NCBI GenBank assembly: GCA_016709865.1
Contig: JADJLX010000004.1
Span: 42,856 to 106,855 of the forward strand
Direction: 5' to 3'
From: Bacteroidales bacterium
GTDB taxonomy: Bacteria; Bacteroidota; Bacteroidia; Bacteroidales; VadinHA17
Length of the DNA: 64,000 bases
Shown: one piece after another, positions 51,977 to 61,872 of the stretch
Layout of the letters: each line of letters begins with the position of its first letter
Numbering within the stretch: the stretch's first letter is position 1
Notes under the pieces: model-generated
What the model saw: the letters and a program-made list of their open reading frames with translations, nothing else
What the model was told of the DNA's origin: nothing
Database searches by the model: none
Made by a program: the position numbers and the translations under genes

Positions 51977-54487
51977 TTACTTGAGTGTATAGATAAGTGT
52001 AATTACAAATTCCATGTCTTTATCCAACCAATCAGGTATTTCATTAACAGAAAGCATGTTGGCAACCCGAACTGATTCTTGCTGCAGAGCAATCAGACCA
52101 TTTCCGGTGGATTTCACAGGAGAAAAGCCGGGTCTGATCTCATTTGGTCCTGGAGAAGATGATTTATATCCGACAATTACAACTTCAGGAAGAAAAGGTG
52201 CCTTGATTCCGGTTTTTTCTGTAAAAGCCTTACATTCCTTGTCAATGCCTCCTTTTTTGAGTTTCACCACTACATATACTCTTCCGGTATCAGAAGCACT
52301 TTTTGCTTCCTGCGGGTAACCTGTATTCATACCCAAAAACTTTAAAATCTCAACTTCAGAAGTGTTAAGAAAAAGCTTCTCTGATGAAGATTGGTTAGAA
52401 CCTACCAGAACATTGTCGAGACTAAAATTTACGGGGACCATGTACCAGACATAAACCGGCTTACCTCCCTGCATGCCTGGTTTGAACCCCCTGATTGTTG
52501 AGACAACCCTGACTGCTTCAGCATCAAGTAATGGATGAGCTCCCTTAAGAATTGATAATCCTTCAACATTTCCCTCAGGATTAACAATAAACCTAATAAT
52601 AGCTCTTCCTTCAATTCTTTCAGCTTTTGCGGTTTCGGGATATTTGGTATTGTTTTTAATAAAATTAAGTAGTTCGGCATCTCCTCCTGGATACTTAGGC
52701 ATTTGTTCTGCAACTATAAATGGTGATTCATTCAATATTTGATCAGGAAGTTTGAAATGAAGTTGAAGACCCTTAGAATATGGCTCGTCGACATTTTTAT
52801 TCTTTGGACTATCCCATTTAGGGGAAGATTGAACAACTCTGATTATTTCATTCATCAATATGGGATCAACTATTCCCGCATTAGGAAAAACATTACTAAC
52901 AGTACCATCTAGTTCAATCCTGAAACTTACAGAGACCCATCCTTCAATTTTCTTTTCCTTTGCCTCCTCAGGATAAATGGCATGAGCCGTCACCCACTCA
53001 GAAAAAGTGTTGGCATGCTGATTCTGGAATGTAGGATAATCATCAGGAGACAACCTTGGGAAAGGTGGCTTAAGTCCCATTTCCAGAGCTTTTACTCTGC
53101 TTATGATTTCATAAACTCCATTTGCTCCCTTTTCACCATACTTATCAGTTGCTTCCTTTCCTGAAATCATCTTACTAATTCCCATATTATAACCAAGATC
53201 TTTTATGGCATCTGTTATGTTTTTATCACTAATTTTCCCATCAATCACAACAGGCCTTTCTGGTCCCTGAGAAAAAGCAGGAGCGGATTTAACTTCTTCC
53301 ATAGCAATCCTTGTTTCAGAGTCCTTCTCCATTTTCACTGACATTTCTATATTAAAATCAGGTTTTAATGTTCTGCTCTTATACCCTCGGCAAGTAAATA
53401 TCAGTGATGCATCAGCCGGCACCTTCATTATTGAGAAACGTCCATCATTACCTGTTGTTGCTATGAAAGCATTTCCTTCTGTGCCGGTATTCATAATATA
53501 TACTCCGGGAAGAGGGCTGCCATCATCCTTGAGAACAATTCCCTTCACCTCTTTCTGAATAATACCGGCTGACTGGTAAATAATCAAAGGTTCCATTTCA
53601 GTTTCAACACTTTTATATTCCGGCGTTGCAAAAGCATAAACTAAAAATGCCATTATTGGCAGAATGATGAAAGTCTTCATCATTGCATATTTTCGGGTTG
53701 GATTTTTGTTTATCATAATTATTCGGCTTTTTATCAGACTGTTGAAACTGTGTGCAAGCGAGATATTTTTAAATCCCGACTGAAAATTAAGTAGTCTGTA
53801 TTGATATTCTTTTACACCTTTCATATTGATTAGAGTAACTTTGTCGGCCAGGTATTCGTGATTCAGAACTATCGAACGCCTTATTAACCAGATAAATGGA
53901 TTAAACCATTGAAATGCTATAAAAAACTCACATAAAAGCAGGTCAAATGTGTGCCCCTGTCTGATGTGAGCGAACTCATGATCAAGAAGGTCCTTATAAT
54001 TCCCGGTTTTATAATCTTCAGAAGGAATAACTGCATAAGGGAAGAATGAGAAAGGAGGTACGTGGTTATCAGAAATTACAATTTTCGGGAATTGATTGTT
54101 CTCAATTCTTGCCCCTCTTATTATTTTGTATGTGCTTATCAAACTGATAATTATTCTAATAAACAGAACTCCGGCAATTGTAAAATAGATCAGTGTAAAT
54201 AATCTGTTGTAATCGAATGAATTAACGGATGCAGACAATGTTGTTCCAAGACCAGAATCTGAAAGAAAGAAACTATCAGATGGGATAACTGTTTCTGACA
54301 CAGTGGGAATATTAACTGAAACAGGGATTTTAATTACAGGAAAGAAAGCCGGCAGTATCAGCATCATTATCAGCAAAATCCTGTTTCTAAGGTAAAATGT
54401 GTCCTTTGAGAAAAACAGGAGATAACACAGGTATAACATCGTTGTCCCGGCTGATACCTTGAGAAAATATAAAAGTAGGTTATTCAT
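51977..54487 (-). CDS. M56 (BlaR1-type) metallopeptidase fused to CpD-like, plug-like and three TonB-like domains
   Basis: An 836-residue membrane protein. M56 domain with four hydrophobic segments and HEFAH (residues 170-174); a further membrane helix; a carboxypeptidase-D-like domain (GIVLKDDGSPLPGVYIMNTG); one plug-like unit (VIDGKISDKN...YGEKGANGVYEI). Three TonB C-terminal-like units follow (YPEEAKEKKIEGWVSVSF; FPGGDAELL-like YPGGDAELLNFIKNNTKYP...KPGMQGGKPVYVWY; YPQEAKSASDTGRVYVVV). The relation to copy 1 is mirror-like: one plug and three TonB units here, three plugs and one TonB there. It overlaps its BlaI gene by eight bases. Confidence 0.86.
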   Translation of the reverse strand: MNNLLLYFLKVSAGTTMLYLCYLLFFSKDTFYLRNRILLIMMLILPAFFPVIKIPVSVNIPTVSETVIPSDSFFLSDSGLGTTLSASVNSFDYNRLFTLIYFTIAGVLFIRIIISLISTYKIIRGARIENNQFPKIVISDNHVPPFSFFPYAVIPSEDYKTGNYKDLLDHEFAHIRQGHTFDLLLCEFFIAFQWFNPFIWLIRRSIVLNHEYLADKVTLINMKGVKEYQYRLLNFQSGFKNISLAHSFNSLIKSRIIMINKNPTRKYAMMKTFIILPIMAFLVYAFATPEYKSVETEMEPLIIYQSAGIIQKEVKGIVLKDDGSPLPGVYIMNTGTEGNAFIATTGNDGRFSIMKVPADASLIFTCRGYKSRTLKPDFNIEMSVKMEKDSETRIAMEEVKSAPAFSQGPERPVVIDGKISDKNITDAIKDLGYNMGISKMISGKEATDKYGEKGANGVYEIISRVKALEMGLKPPFPRLSPDDYPTFQNQHANTFSEWVTAHAIYPEEAKEKKIEGWVSVSFRIELDGTVSNVFPNAGIVDPILMNEIIRVVQSSPKWDSPKNKNVDEPYSKGLQLHFKLPDQILNESPFIVAEQMPKYPGGDAELLNFIKNNTKYPETAKAERIEGRAIIRFIVNPEGNVEGLSILKGAHPLLDAEAVRVVSTIRGFKPGMQGGKPVYVWYMVPVNFSLDNVLVGSNQSSSEKLFLNTSEVEILKFLGMNTGYPQEAKSASDTGRVYVVVKLKKGGIDKECKAFTEKTGIKAPFLPEVVIVGYKSSSPGPNEIRPGFSPVKSTGNGLIALQQESVRVANMLSVNEIPDWLDKDMEFVITLIYTLK

Positions 54488-54848
54488 CTTTTTTCCCTTT
54501 CACTATGATTTGGATTAACTTTTTCAGATCATCGGCACTTAACTTTTTCTCGTCTACAAGAAAAGACACAACATTTTTATAGGATGATCCAAAATAATCA
54601 GTAACGACATCTTTCATAAACTTCTTCCTGTATTCTTCCTTTTTTACAAGCGGAAAATACTCATGATTCTTCCCATAAGCCTTATGGTCAACATATCCCT
54701 TTTCTTCCAGTCCCCTTATGACTGTTGAGAAAGTTGTATAAAGAGGCCTGGGATCAGGATGCAGTTCAATTAGCTCCTTTATGAATCCCTTCTTTGCTTT
54801 CCAGAGGATTTTCATCGCCTCCTCTTCTTTTCTTGTAAGTCGTTTCAT
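54480..54848 (-). CDS. BlaI/MecI/CopY family transcriptional repressor (copy 2)
   Basis: A 122-residue winged-helix repressor (LTRKEEEAMKILWKAKKGFIKEL, TFSTVIRGLEEKGYVDHKAYGKNHEYFP) with a C-terminal helical dimerisation part. Lead gene of an operon with the M56/TonB-2 gene (overlap of 8 bases) and the TPR gene. Its promoter carries three AACTRT direct repeats 20 bp apart. By family analogy it represses its own operon until the M56 protease is activated. Confidence 0.93.
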   Translation of the reverse strand: MKRLTRKEEEAMKILWKAKKGFIKELIELHPDPRPLYTTFSTVIRGLEEKGYVDHKAYGKNHEYFPLVKKEEYRKKFMKDVVTDYFGSSYKNVVSFLVDEKKLSADDLKKLIQIIVKGKKDE

Positions 54849-54854
54849 ATCTGT

Positions 54855-54900
54855 AACTATTTTTTCAAAGATATAACTGTTTTTTTAGATTTACAACTAT
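54855..54900 (-). promoter_or_regulatory. BlaI-2 promoter with three 20-bp-spaced direct repeats
   Basis: TTG (54896-54894), 20 bases and TATCTTTG (54873-54866) on the minus strand form the promoter. AACTAT (54855), AACTGT (54875) and AACTAT (54895) on the plus strand start exactly 20 bp apart: one overlaps the -33 box, one lies just upstream of the -7 box, and one sits downstream near the start site. Confidence 0.7.
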
Positions 54901-54976
54901 ATATTTAATTATATTACTGAAAAAAGCGTTTTAGGCAGCCTTGTACTGTATTTTTTATGACTTTGTTATTTGAATA

Positions 54977-56509
54977 TCAGATCAATATCCCAATCAACAG
55001 CACATCATCAACCTGAACGTGGTCGCCGCGCCACTCTTCAAAATAGTTGTTAAGGATGATTTTCTGTTCGTCCATGGGCTTTTTATGGTGCTGCAAGAGT
55101 AGTTCCTGAAACTGTCTGTACATCAGCTTTTTGCCACCTTTGCCCCCGAACTGATCGGCATAGCCGTCGGAAAACATGTAAATCCGGTCGCCCTTCTTAA
55201 GGTCTGAATTATTGTTTGTAAAAAGATTTTGAACAGATGAGTAGATCCCGATCGGCATCTTGTCTGCAGGAATTTTAATAAGGTTTCCATCCCTTATCAG
55301 ATAGAGAGGATTATTTGCTCCTGCAAATTCAAGTGTCCCGGCTTTCCTGTTGATTATACAAAGAGAAATGTCCATGCCATCTCTCATTTCATATGTGTTG
55401 CCTCTTTGCCTGAGCTTATGGATTACCAGCTCCCTTAGTTTATCTAAAACCTCCGACGCCTTCTTAAATTCGTATGTGCTGAATATGTCATCCAGAAAAG
55501 TCAGTCCCAGCATCGACATAAAAGCACCCGGTACACCATGACCGGTACAGTCTGCTGCAACGATAATAACTGTATCCTTTTTACTCATACCCCAGTAAAA
55601 ATCACCGCTTACTACTGCCTTGGGCTTGTAAAGTATGAAATTTGACATCCCCCATTCCTTCATAAAATCAGGCGGCTGTAATACTGCCTGCTGAATCATT
55701 GCTGCATAATTTATACTGTCGTTAATCGCTGTACTGTGCTGTTCAATTATCTCTTTCTGCTGAAGTATCTTCCTGCTGTTTTCCTGGAGTTTGTGATTCT
55801 GATCATTGAGAATCTGGTTTTTAATATAAAGACGGTCTTCGTACCTGAAGTTTACTTTCCTGAGATGGTATATGCTGACATTCATAAAGAAAAATACCAT
55901 AACATGGGCCAGCTTATCAATAAAGAAATACTCCCTGATATGTTTGGTAATCGGCAGGTCGACTTTGCCAAAATTTAATGCCAGAAAGTCAATGCTGAAT
56001 ACCATCAGAAAATAAAATGACATAGAAGACCAGTAGAAATATTTTTCTTTTTCCGAATTTATTACCAGCTGCGGAATTATGGAGGCTGCAATCATAACAT
56101 ATGCGTTGTATAAATACCCCTCTTCCTCTACATATCCCGATATAATTGGTATTATAATAAAAATCATTGGCGCCAGAAAGATAAGCGAGATCTTGCTTAA
56201 CTGGTTTTGTTTAAACCTTGCCAGCAGGAGGTTTATTATGCTCAGAATCAGTGTATACCAGATCCTCATATGTCCCAGAGTAACCGGACGATCCTCTAAC
56301 TTCAGTCTGGTTAGCAGAACCAAACCAAGGATAGTCATTGTCGAAGCCAGAATAAAATTGATCTGATTGCTTAAAACATAGGCTCTCGTTTGCGGCTGGT
56401 TGTCTCTTGAATCCAATCCAAGGTTCGAAATGTTTTTCCAGGTGTTTCTTAAGAAGATCTTGCTGTGGGTAAAAGGGCCATGACCATTTGTAGTATCCAT
56501 AAAAGCCAA
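54977..56509 (-). CDS. Membrane-bound PP2C/SpoIIE-type phosphatase
   Basis: A 510-residue protein: about six hydrophobic segments in residues 40-230, a helical coiled region (~235-275), then a SpoIIE-type phosphatase domain with VSGDFYWG, ADCTGHGVPGAFMSMLGL, RDGMDISLCIIN and MFSDGYADQFGG as metal-binding motifs. It should dephosphorylate an anti-sigma-factor antagonist or similar regulator in response to a membrane signal. The N-terminal sensor type is not recognisable. Confidence 0.87.
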   Translation of the reverse strand: MAFMDTTNGHGPFTHSKIFLRNTWKNISNLGLDSRDNQPQTRAYVLSNQINFILASTMTILGLVLLTRLKLEDRPVTLGHMRIWYTLILSIINLLLARFKQNQLSKISLIFLAPMIFIIIPIISGYVEEEGYLYNAYVMIAASIIPQLVINSEKEKYFYWSSMSFYFLMVFSIDFLALNFGKVDLPITKHIREYFFIDKLAHVMVFFFMNVSIYHLRKVNFRYEDRLYIKNQILNDQNHKLQENSRKILQQKEIIEQHSTAINDSINYAAMIQQAVLQPPDFMKEWGMSNFILYKPKAVVSGDFYWGMSKKDTVIIVAADCTGHGVPGAFMSMLGLTFLDDIFSTYEFKKASEVLDKLRELVIHKLRQRGNTYEMRDGMDISLCIINRKAGTLEFAGANNPLYLIRDGNLIKIPADKMPIGIYSSVQNLFTNNNSDLKKGDRIYMFSDGYADQFGGKGGKKLMYRQFQELLLQHHKKPMDEQKIILNNYFEEWRGDHVQVDDVLLIGILI

Positions 56510-56668
56510 TTTTTAAAATTGTCTTCCTATTTATCTAAAATGCATTGGTGAATTCTAACAGTTAAATCACTTCTCCCCTTATTAGAATTCCTGAGATTTA
56601 ATTTTGCTATGATAAATTTACTAAACAGTCTGATATTAAGCAAATAAATGTTACGTGTCGTCCTGGTC

Positions 56669-57919
56669 TTACATCTTTTTCTGAAGCGATAATCTCCTGA
56701 GAGGTCTGTTTATCTTTGCTGTTGTAACGACTACTGCAAGGGTCATGATTCCGCCAAAAACCACCGATGGCACCAACCCCATAATTTTGGCAGTTACACC
56801 CGATTCGAAAGCCCCAAGTTCATTGGAGGAACCGATGAAGATGCTGTTTACTGATGCAACTCTTCCTCTCATCTCATCAGGTGTAAACAACTGAAGAATA
56901 GTTCCTCTGATAACTACACTAACACTGTCAAAGGCTCCGCTGAGAACCAGAAGGATCCCTGATAATATAAAACTCTTTGAAAGGGCAAAGCCAATCATAC
57001 TAAGCCCAAACCCGGTAACAGCAATGAAAAGCATTTTTCCCGAATGCTTCATTGGCGGACGAAACATCAGAACGAATGCCATTATAGTTGCCCCTATTGA
57101 CGGACAGGCTCTCAGCAATCCAAGCCCCTGGGGCCCGACAAACAATACATCCGACGCAAAAACAGGAAGTAATGCCACAGCCCCTCCGAATAAAACAGCA
57201 AACATATCGAGGGTGAATGCCCCAAGTAGTTCTGGTGTCTTAAACACGAAATCTATGCCGCTTCTTATTCTGGTAAAAACTCCTTCTGCTGTCCCGACAA
57301 CCTGATGTATGCCAGTTTTAACAAACATGATCATAAAAAAGGCCAGCGTATATAAGCTTAATACAAGAGTATAAGCAGCAATAATTCCATGGAAGCCGTA
57401 AACCATGCCTCCGATAGCCGGACCAAGAACCGCTGCCATCTGCCAGTTGGCACTGTTCCAGGTAGCAGCATTGGCGTAAAGGTTCCTTGGCACAAGCTGT
57501 CCCATCAGAGCAACCTGGGCCGGGGCTAATATTCCGCGTGATAATCCAGTTAAAAATATTGTTATGAATACGGGCAGAATCCCGAAACGTTCTGTGAAAT
57601 AGGCTGTGTTTGTGCTGTATATCAATAGTATGGCTGATCCGAGAATAAGAAGAAGGGTTGTGTAATTAACTATTTTGCGCCGGTTCCATAAATCAATGTA
57701 ATGCCCGGCAAAGAGAGAAATGCTTACCTGTGGAATAACCTCCACAAGACCAATAAATCCAAGCCATAATACATTATGTGTCAGATCATATATCTGCCAT
57801 CCCACGATAACTGACTGCATAAGAGTGGCCATTGTCATTAGGATCCGGAAAAACAGATAGAATCTGAAATTCCTGATGTGCATCACGGCAAATGCGTCAC
57901 CGGCAAACCACTTTTTCAT
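56669..57919 (-). CDS. MFS transporter, EntS/MFS_3 type
   Basis: A 416-residue transporter with 12 hydrophobic segments. The N-terminal NFRFYLFFRILMTMATLMQSVIVGWQIYDLTHN, GHYIDLWNRRKIV in the loop after helix 3, and RGTILQLFTPDEMRGRVASVNSIFIGSSNELGAFESG in the second half are typical of the MFS_3 group, which includes the enterobactin exporter EntS. The substrate is unknown. A 160-base intergenic space with nothing recognisable separates it from the phosphatase gene. Confidence 0.87.
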   Translation of the reverse strand: MKKWFAGDAFAVMHIRNFRFYLFFRILMTMATLMQSVIVGWQIYDLTHNVLWLGFIGLVEVIPQVSISLFAGHYIDLWNRRKIVNYTTLLLILGSAILLIYSTNTAYFTERFGILPVFITIFLTGLSRGILAPAQVALMGQLVPRNLYANAATWNSANWQMAAVLGPAIGGMVYGFHGIIAAYTLVLSLYTLAFFMIMFVKTGIHQVVGTAEGVFTRIRSGIDFVFKTPELLGAFTLDMFAVLFGGAVALLPVFASDVLFVGPQGLGLLRACPSIGATIMAFVLMFRPPMKHSGKMLFIAVTGFGLSMIGFALSKSFILSGILLVLSGAFDSVSVVIRGTILQLFTPDEMRGRVASVNSIFIGSSNELGAFESGVTAKIMGLVPSVVFGGIMTLAVVVTTAKINRPLRRLSLQKKM

Positions 57920-58028
57920 GTCAGATTATTTATGGTGGCAAAAGTAACTATTTGAATGAGAACTGAATTCCCTGTCAATGCCTTTTTTATTACTTTATTT
58001 TTACTTTATCTTTATTAAAAAAAGACCC

Positions 58029-59419
58029 ATGAAACATTATTATTCTCTTCTGGTGTTGTTTTTAATGGTACTCCTTTCCGGTTGCTCCTCCGGGAATAAT
58101 GATTCAAACAAATCGGGGATTAAGGCAGATTCATTGATCCTGGAAAGTATCTTCCCTTTGCAGGATAAACATTGTCATGGCTCTACTATTGTGGAACTGC
58201 CTAACGGGGATCTTCTTGCTGCCTGGTTTCATGGAAGCGGAGAAAGAACTGCTGATGATGTCGCAATAAAAGGTGCCCGTTATAACCATAATACCAATAC
58301 ATGGGGAGAACCATTCACAATGGCTGATGTTCCTGATTTCCCCGATATCAACCCTGTACTCTTTATTGACAATAACAAACAGCTGTGGCTGGTATGGTAC
58401 ACTGTTCTTGCATACCAGTGGCAATCGTCTGTTCTCAAATATCGTATAAGTGATAATTATCTGCAGGAATCTGGTGCCCCTGAATGGAAATGGCAGGATA
58501 TGATTCATGTTAAACCTGATGGAAATTCTCCGGAAGGCATTGGCAGAAACGATGAGTTTGTAAAAACTCTGAACCGGAAATATGATGAATACTATTTGAG
58601 CCTGGTCTCCTCCGGCTACATAAAAAAAAACGGGTCAGGAACAATTACTGAAGCATTATGGGAAGAAGCACGAAGCCATTATTTGGGCATCGCAAAAGGA
58701 TTGAACCTTATCAGTAACGGAAGTGATACTGATGAAAAAGGTGAGAAAGTCAAGGCCCAGCTTGGTTATCCGCTAATGCGAAGGATTGGCTGGCAGACAC
58801 GCAATAAGCCACTCATTGCCGGAAACAGGATTTTATTACCTCTCTATTCAGACGGTTTTGATTTTTCTCTGATCGCAATTACACTAAATGGTGGTGAGAC
58901 ATGGCAATTCAGTGAACCAATTGTTGGCGCCGGAGCTGTTCAGCCCGCTCTTGCTCTCCTGAAAGACAGTTCAATAATCGCCTATATGCGCGATAATGGT
59001 CCTCCTCCTAAAAGACTTATGAAAAGCATCTCAAAAGATTGGGGAAAAACATGGAGCACCGTCGAAGATTCAGAAATCCCGAATCCCGGAACAGCAGCTG
59101 ACATTGTTGTTTTAAAGAGCGGAAACTGGGTGGTCGCTCATAATGATGTTGAGGAAGGAAGACATCGTTTATCTGTATGGCTCTCCCCTGACGAAGGAAA
59201 ACATGGCCATACAGAAAAACTCTTGTCAACGGTGAGCCAGGAAGCGAGGTCAGAGGACACTATCCTGCCATAATACAGGGATCAGATGAAATTATACACG
59301 TCTCCTTCACCAACCAGGTACCCGGACCAGATGGTAAAACATCTGTTAAGAATATAACACATGCTGCTTTCTCCGAAAAGTGGCTCTACTCAATCCAGGG
59401 AACAAGGGTTGATTTATAA
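58029..59419 (+). CDS. Sialidase/BNR-repeat lipoprotein (one frameshift)
   Basis: A predicted lipoprotein from ATG 58029 (MKHYYSLLVLFLMVLLSGCSS). Sialidase-family strands are visible: HGSTIVELPNGDLLAAWFHGSGE, KGARYNHNTNTWG, WLVWYTV and NGGETWQFSEP. The frame breaks at an A-run (59215-59219). With one A added it continues as TLVNGEPGSEVRGHYPAIIQG to a TAA at 59417-59419, overlapping the converging GH20 gene by 34 bases. It would release sialic acid or a similar terminal sugar. Either a read error or a recent mutation could explain the break. Confidence 0.8.
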
Positions 59420-60957
59420 AAATCGATCCCTAAGGCACTCATTCTTGCTCCATGATTTGCAAGTCTGACCTTATACTCATCCCAGTCTCTTGCAGGTGTT
59501 GCAGTCCAGCCTATTTCCGCAATACCCGGAAGCCTTGGAAATAACATATATTCAATTTCGTCGATGTTGGTAATTGTCTCCGACCATAGTGGTGCCTCAA
59601 CTCCAAGAATATTTTCCTTTGAAATGCCCGGAACAAGTGTTGCCGGATCCCAGTTATATGCATTATCAACTTCAATATAAGCAGCCCAGTGCAATCCGAG
59701 TTTTGTATTTTTATCATACTGCATGTCGAGATATGCTTTCGATGCCGGAGATATTAAGACTTTTGCTCCCTGACCTACAGCCCTGGTTGCGTTTTCTGCG
59801 TTAGCCCAGAACTGAGCAACGGAATTGGCTTTCAGTTTTGATAATGAGATTTCATCCCAGCCCAAAACCTTTTTGCCATGAGCAAGTACAATATCCTGGA
59901 CTTTTTCTACGAAAGGAATATAATCCTCTTTTTTTGTCGCATGAGATTCATCGCCTCCAATATGAAAGTATTCTCCCGGGGTAAGAGCTGAAATCTCTCT
60001 GACTACATCATCAATAAATTTGTAAGTAATGTCTTTCTTCGTACAGAATGTGCTGAAACCAACTTCTGTTCCTGTATATAATTCCCTGGCTTTCCCATCG
60101 CAGTTAAGTTCTGCATATGACGCAAGAGCTGCATTGGTATGCCCGGGCATATCTATTTCCGGTACAATTGTTACATAACGCTCCTGAGCATATTTAACTA
60201 TATCAGAATACTCTTCCTGTGTATAGAATCCGCCCTTACCACCACCAACCTGGGTGCTTCCGCCATGTGCAGTCAGATTCGGCCATGATTTGATTTCAAT
60301 TCTCCAGCCCTGATCGTCAGACAGATGCAGGTGCAGGTAATTCATTTTATAGTATGATATCAGATCTACAACTCTTTTTACATCCGTTGTGCTGAAAAAA
60401 TGACGCGACACATCAAGCATTGCTCCCCTGTAAGTATAATCAGGAAAGTCGGTTATCATTCCTGTTGCAATCTCCCACGGACCTTCCTGTTTCGATGCAA
60501 GTTCAATTTTTGCAGGAAGAATCTGCCTGATAGTCTGGACACCTCTGAATAATCCTGCCGGAGTTTTAGCAGATAGGGTTAATAGTTTTTTGGTTATTAT
60601 AATCTCGTAACTTTCGTCACCGGATTTTGTATCAGTCCCGGCAAGCGTCAGATAAATCCCTGACTTTGGAGCCACCGCAGCTGACTCGACTGCAAATTCA
60701 AATCCAGTTGCAGGCTTGAGTCTTTCGGCAAGGTACGATCCAACCATTTTTACTTCCTCCGATTCTCCCTGCACAAATATCTTTGTTGAAGCTTTAAGCG
60801 TGAGGTATTCTCCTGTTGAGGTTACTGTTACCGGTTTTGGAATTATACTCTCTTTTGAAAGATCGGACGGATCTTTAACTTTGCATGAGTTTAGCTGTAC
60901 AAGCATTAAAACAGCAACGAGTACTGTTATTGTGATGTTGAGTTTTTTGTAAGTCAT
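59386..60957 (-). CDS. Beta-N-acetylhexosaminidase, GH20, lipoprotein
   Basis: A 523-residue protein from the Met at 60957, with a lipoprotein signal ending LNSCKV. A GH20b-like N-terminal domain precedes the TIM barrel, which has YRGAMLDVSRHFF, LHLHLSDDQGWRIEI, the catalytic pair in YFHIGGDESH, and a final WSETI. The catalytic Asp-Glu is intact. It removes terminal GlcNAc or GalNAc. It converges on the sialidase gene, so both act on the same class of glycan. Confidence 0.92.
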   Translation of the reverse strand: MTYKKLNITITVLVAVLMLVQLNSCKVKDPSDLSKESIIPKPVTVTSTGEYLTLKASTKIFVQGESEEVKMVGSYLAERLKPATGFEFAVESAAVAPKSGIYLTLAGTDTKSGDESYEIIITKKLLTLSAKTPAGLFRGVQTIRQILPAKIELASKQEGPWEIATGMITDFPDYTYRGAMLDVSRHFFSTTDVKRVVDLISYYKMNYLHLHLSDDQGWRIEIKSWPNLTAHGGSTQVGGGKGGFYTQEEYSDIVKYAQERYVTIVPEIDMPGHTNAALASYAELNCDGKARELYTGTEVGFSTFCTKKDITYKFIDDVVREISALTPGEYFHIGGDESHATKKEDYIPFVEKVQDIVLAHGKKVLGWDEISLSKLKANSVAQFWANAENATRAVGQGAKVLISPASKAYLDMQYDKNTKLGLHWAAYIEVDNAYNWDPATLVPGISKENILGVEAPLWSETITNIDEIEYMLFPRLPGIAEIGWTATPARDWDEYKVRLANHGARMSALGIDFYKSTLVPWIE

Positions 60958-61021
60958 GGCAATAAAATTTATTTGCGTCAAGTTATAAAAATTATTTCTA
61001 AGAGAATGTTCCGGTAAGAAT

Positions 61022-61186
61022 TTTACCGCAGATGGATCTTCTTAACCATTAAGTGCGTCTTCGCTGAAACTTAAGAGTACCAAGTAGGTACAAAGTTAAA
61101 ACCATGTAATTCAGTTCTTTGTGTCCTTTGTGTATCCCGATGGCTATCGGGACCTTTGTGTCCTTTGTGGTTAATGGGTTTCATTT
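61022..61186. repeat. ACAAAG-family repeat with nested palindrome
   Basis: Left half ACCGCAGATGG and GTACAAAGTTAA words, right half TTCTTTGTGTCCTTTGTG words. TCCCGATGGCTATCGGGA (61135-61152) interrupts the right half before CCTTTGTGTCCTTTGTGGTTAATGG. It lies between the GH20 and pdxH genes. Confidence 0.65.
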
Positions 61187-61252
61187 ATTTCTGGAAAACC
61201 AGAACATTGCATTTAAATCAATGTTACTTTAATAATAATTCATACTAACAAA

Positions 61253-61872
61253 ATGTCATTGAATACGATTCTTTCTGAAGACTCTGTAAATCAAAACCCT
61301 ATTATTCAGTTCGATAACTGGTATAAAGAACATCTCGCTTCCGGAGCTGCCATTCCAAATTCAGTATCTCTTGGCACCTCAACACCAGATGGAAAAGTCT
61401 CTCTCAGGACTGTTCTATTGAAAGAATATGGAGAAAATGGATTTGTCTTTTTACAAATTACGAGAGTAAAAAGGATCTCAGCTGGCAGCCAATCCAAATG
61501 TTGCACTATTGTTTTACTGGCATGAATCCGGACGACAGGTCAGGATCGAAGGTGTTGCAGAAAAGATTTCATCCCAGGAATCAGATGCATATTTCAGCAC
61601 CCGTCCGAGGAGAGCCAGCTCTCAGCCTGGGCAAGCAAACAGAGTACTGCTGTGCCCGGAAGACATTATCTTGAGGAACGGCATGAATACTATAAACAAC
61701 TTTTTCAGACAGAAATGTAGACCGTCCTCCACACTGGGGTGGGTTCCGCATAATTCCCTCCTGGTTTGAATTCTGGCAGAATGACGAAAGGCGGTTACAC
61801 GACCGCCTGACGTACACGAAATTAAATAAGACCTGGATTCTGGAACGGCTTGCCCTAACGGCACACGACTAA
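61253..61872 (+). CDS. pdxH: Pyridoxamine 5'-phosphate oxidase (at least four frameshifts)
   Basis: Read through the indels, the protein is a complete PdxH of about 207 residues: [81 protein letters not shown] and a final TWILERLA. To get there, one base must be added in a T-run (~61449), a GG (~61474), a GG (~61602) and a TG run (~61718); all four are deletions. It makes pyridoxal phosphate. Four deletions in 300 bases suggest sequence error rather than decay. Confidence 0.8.

Noticed and set aside
61622..61864. A minus-strand frame opposite pdxH
   Set aside because: The plus strand restores a full PdxH protein with single-base corrections, so the antisense frame is incidental.
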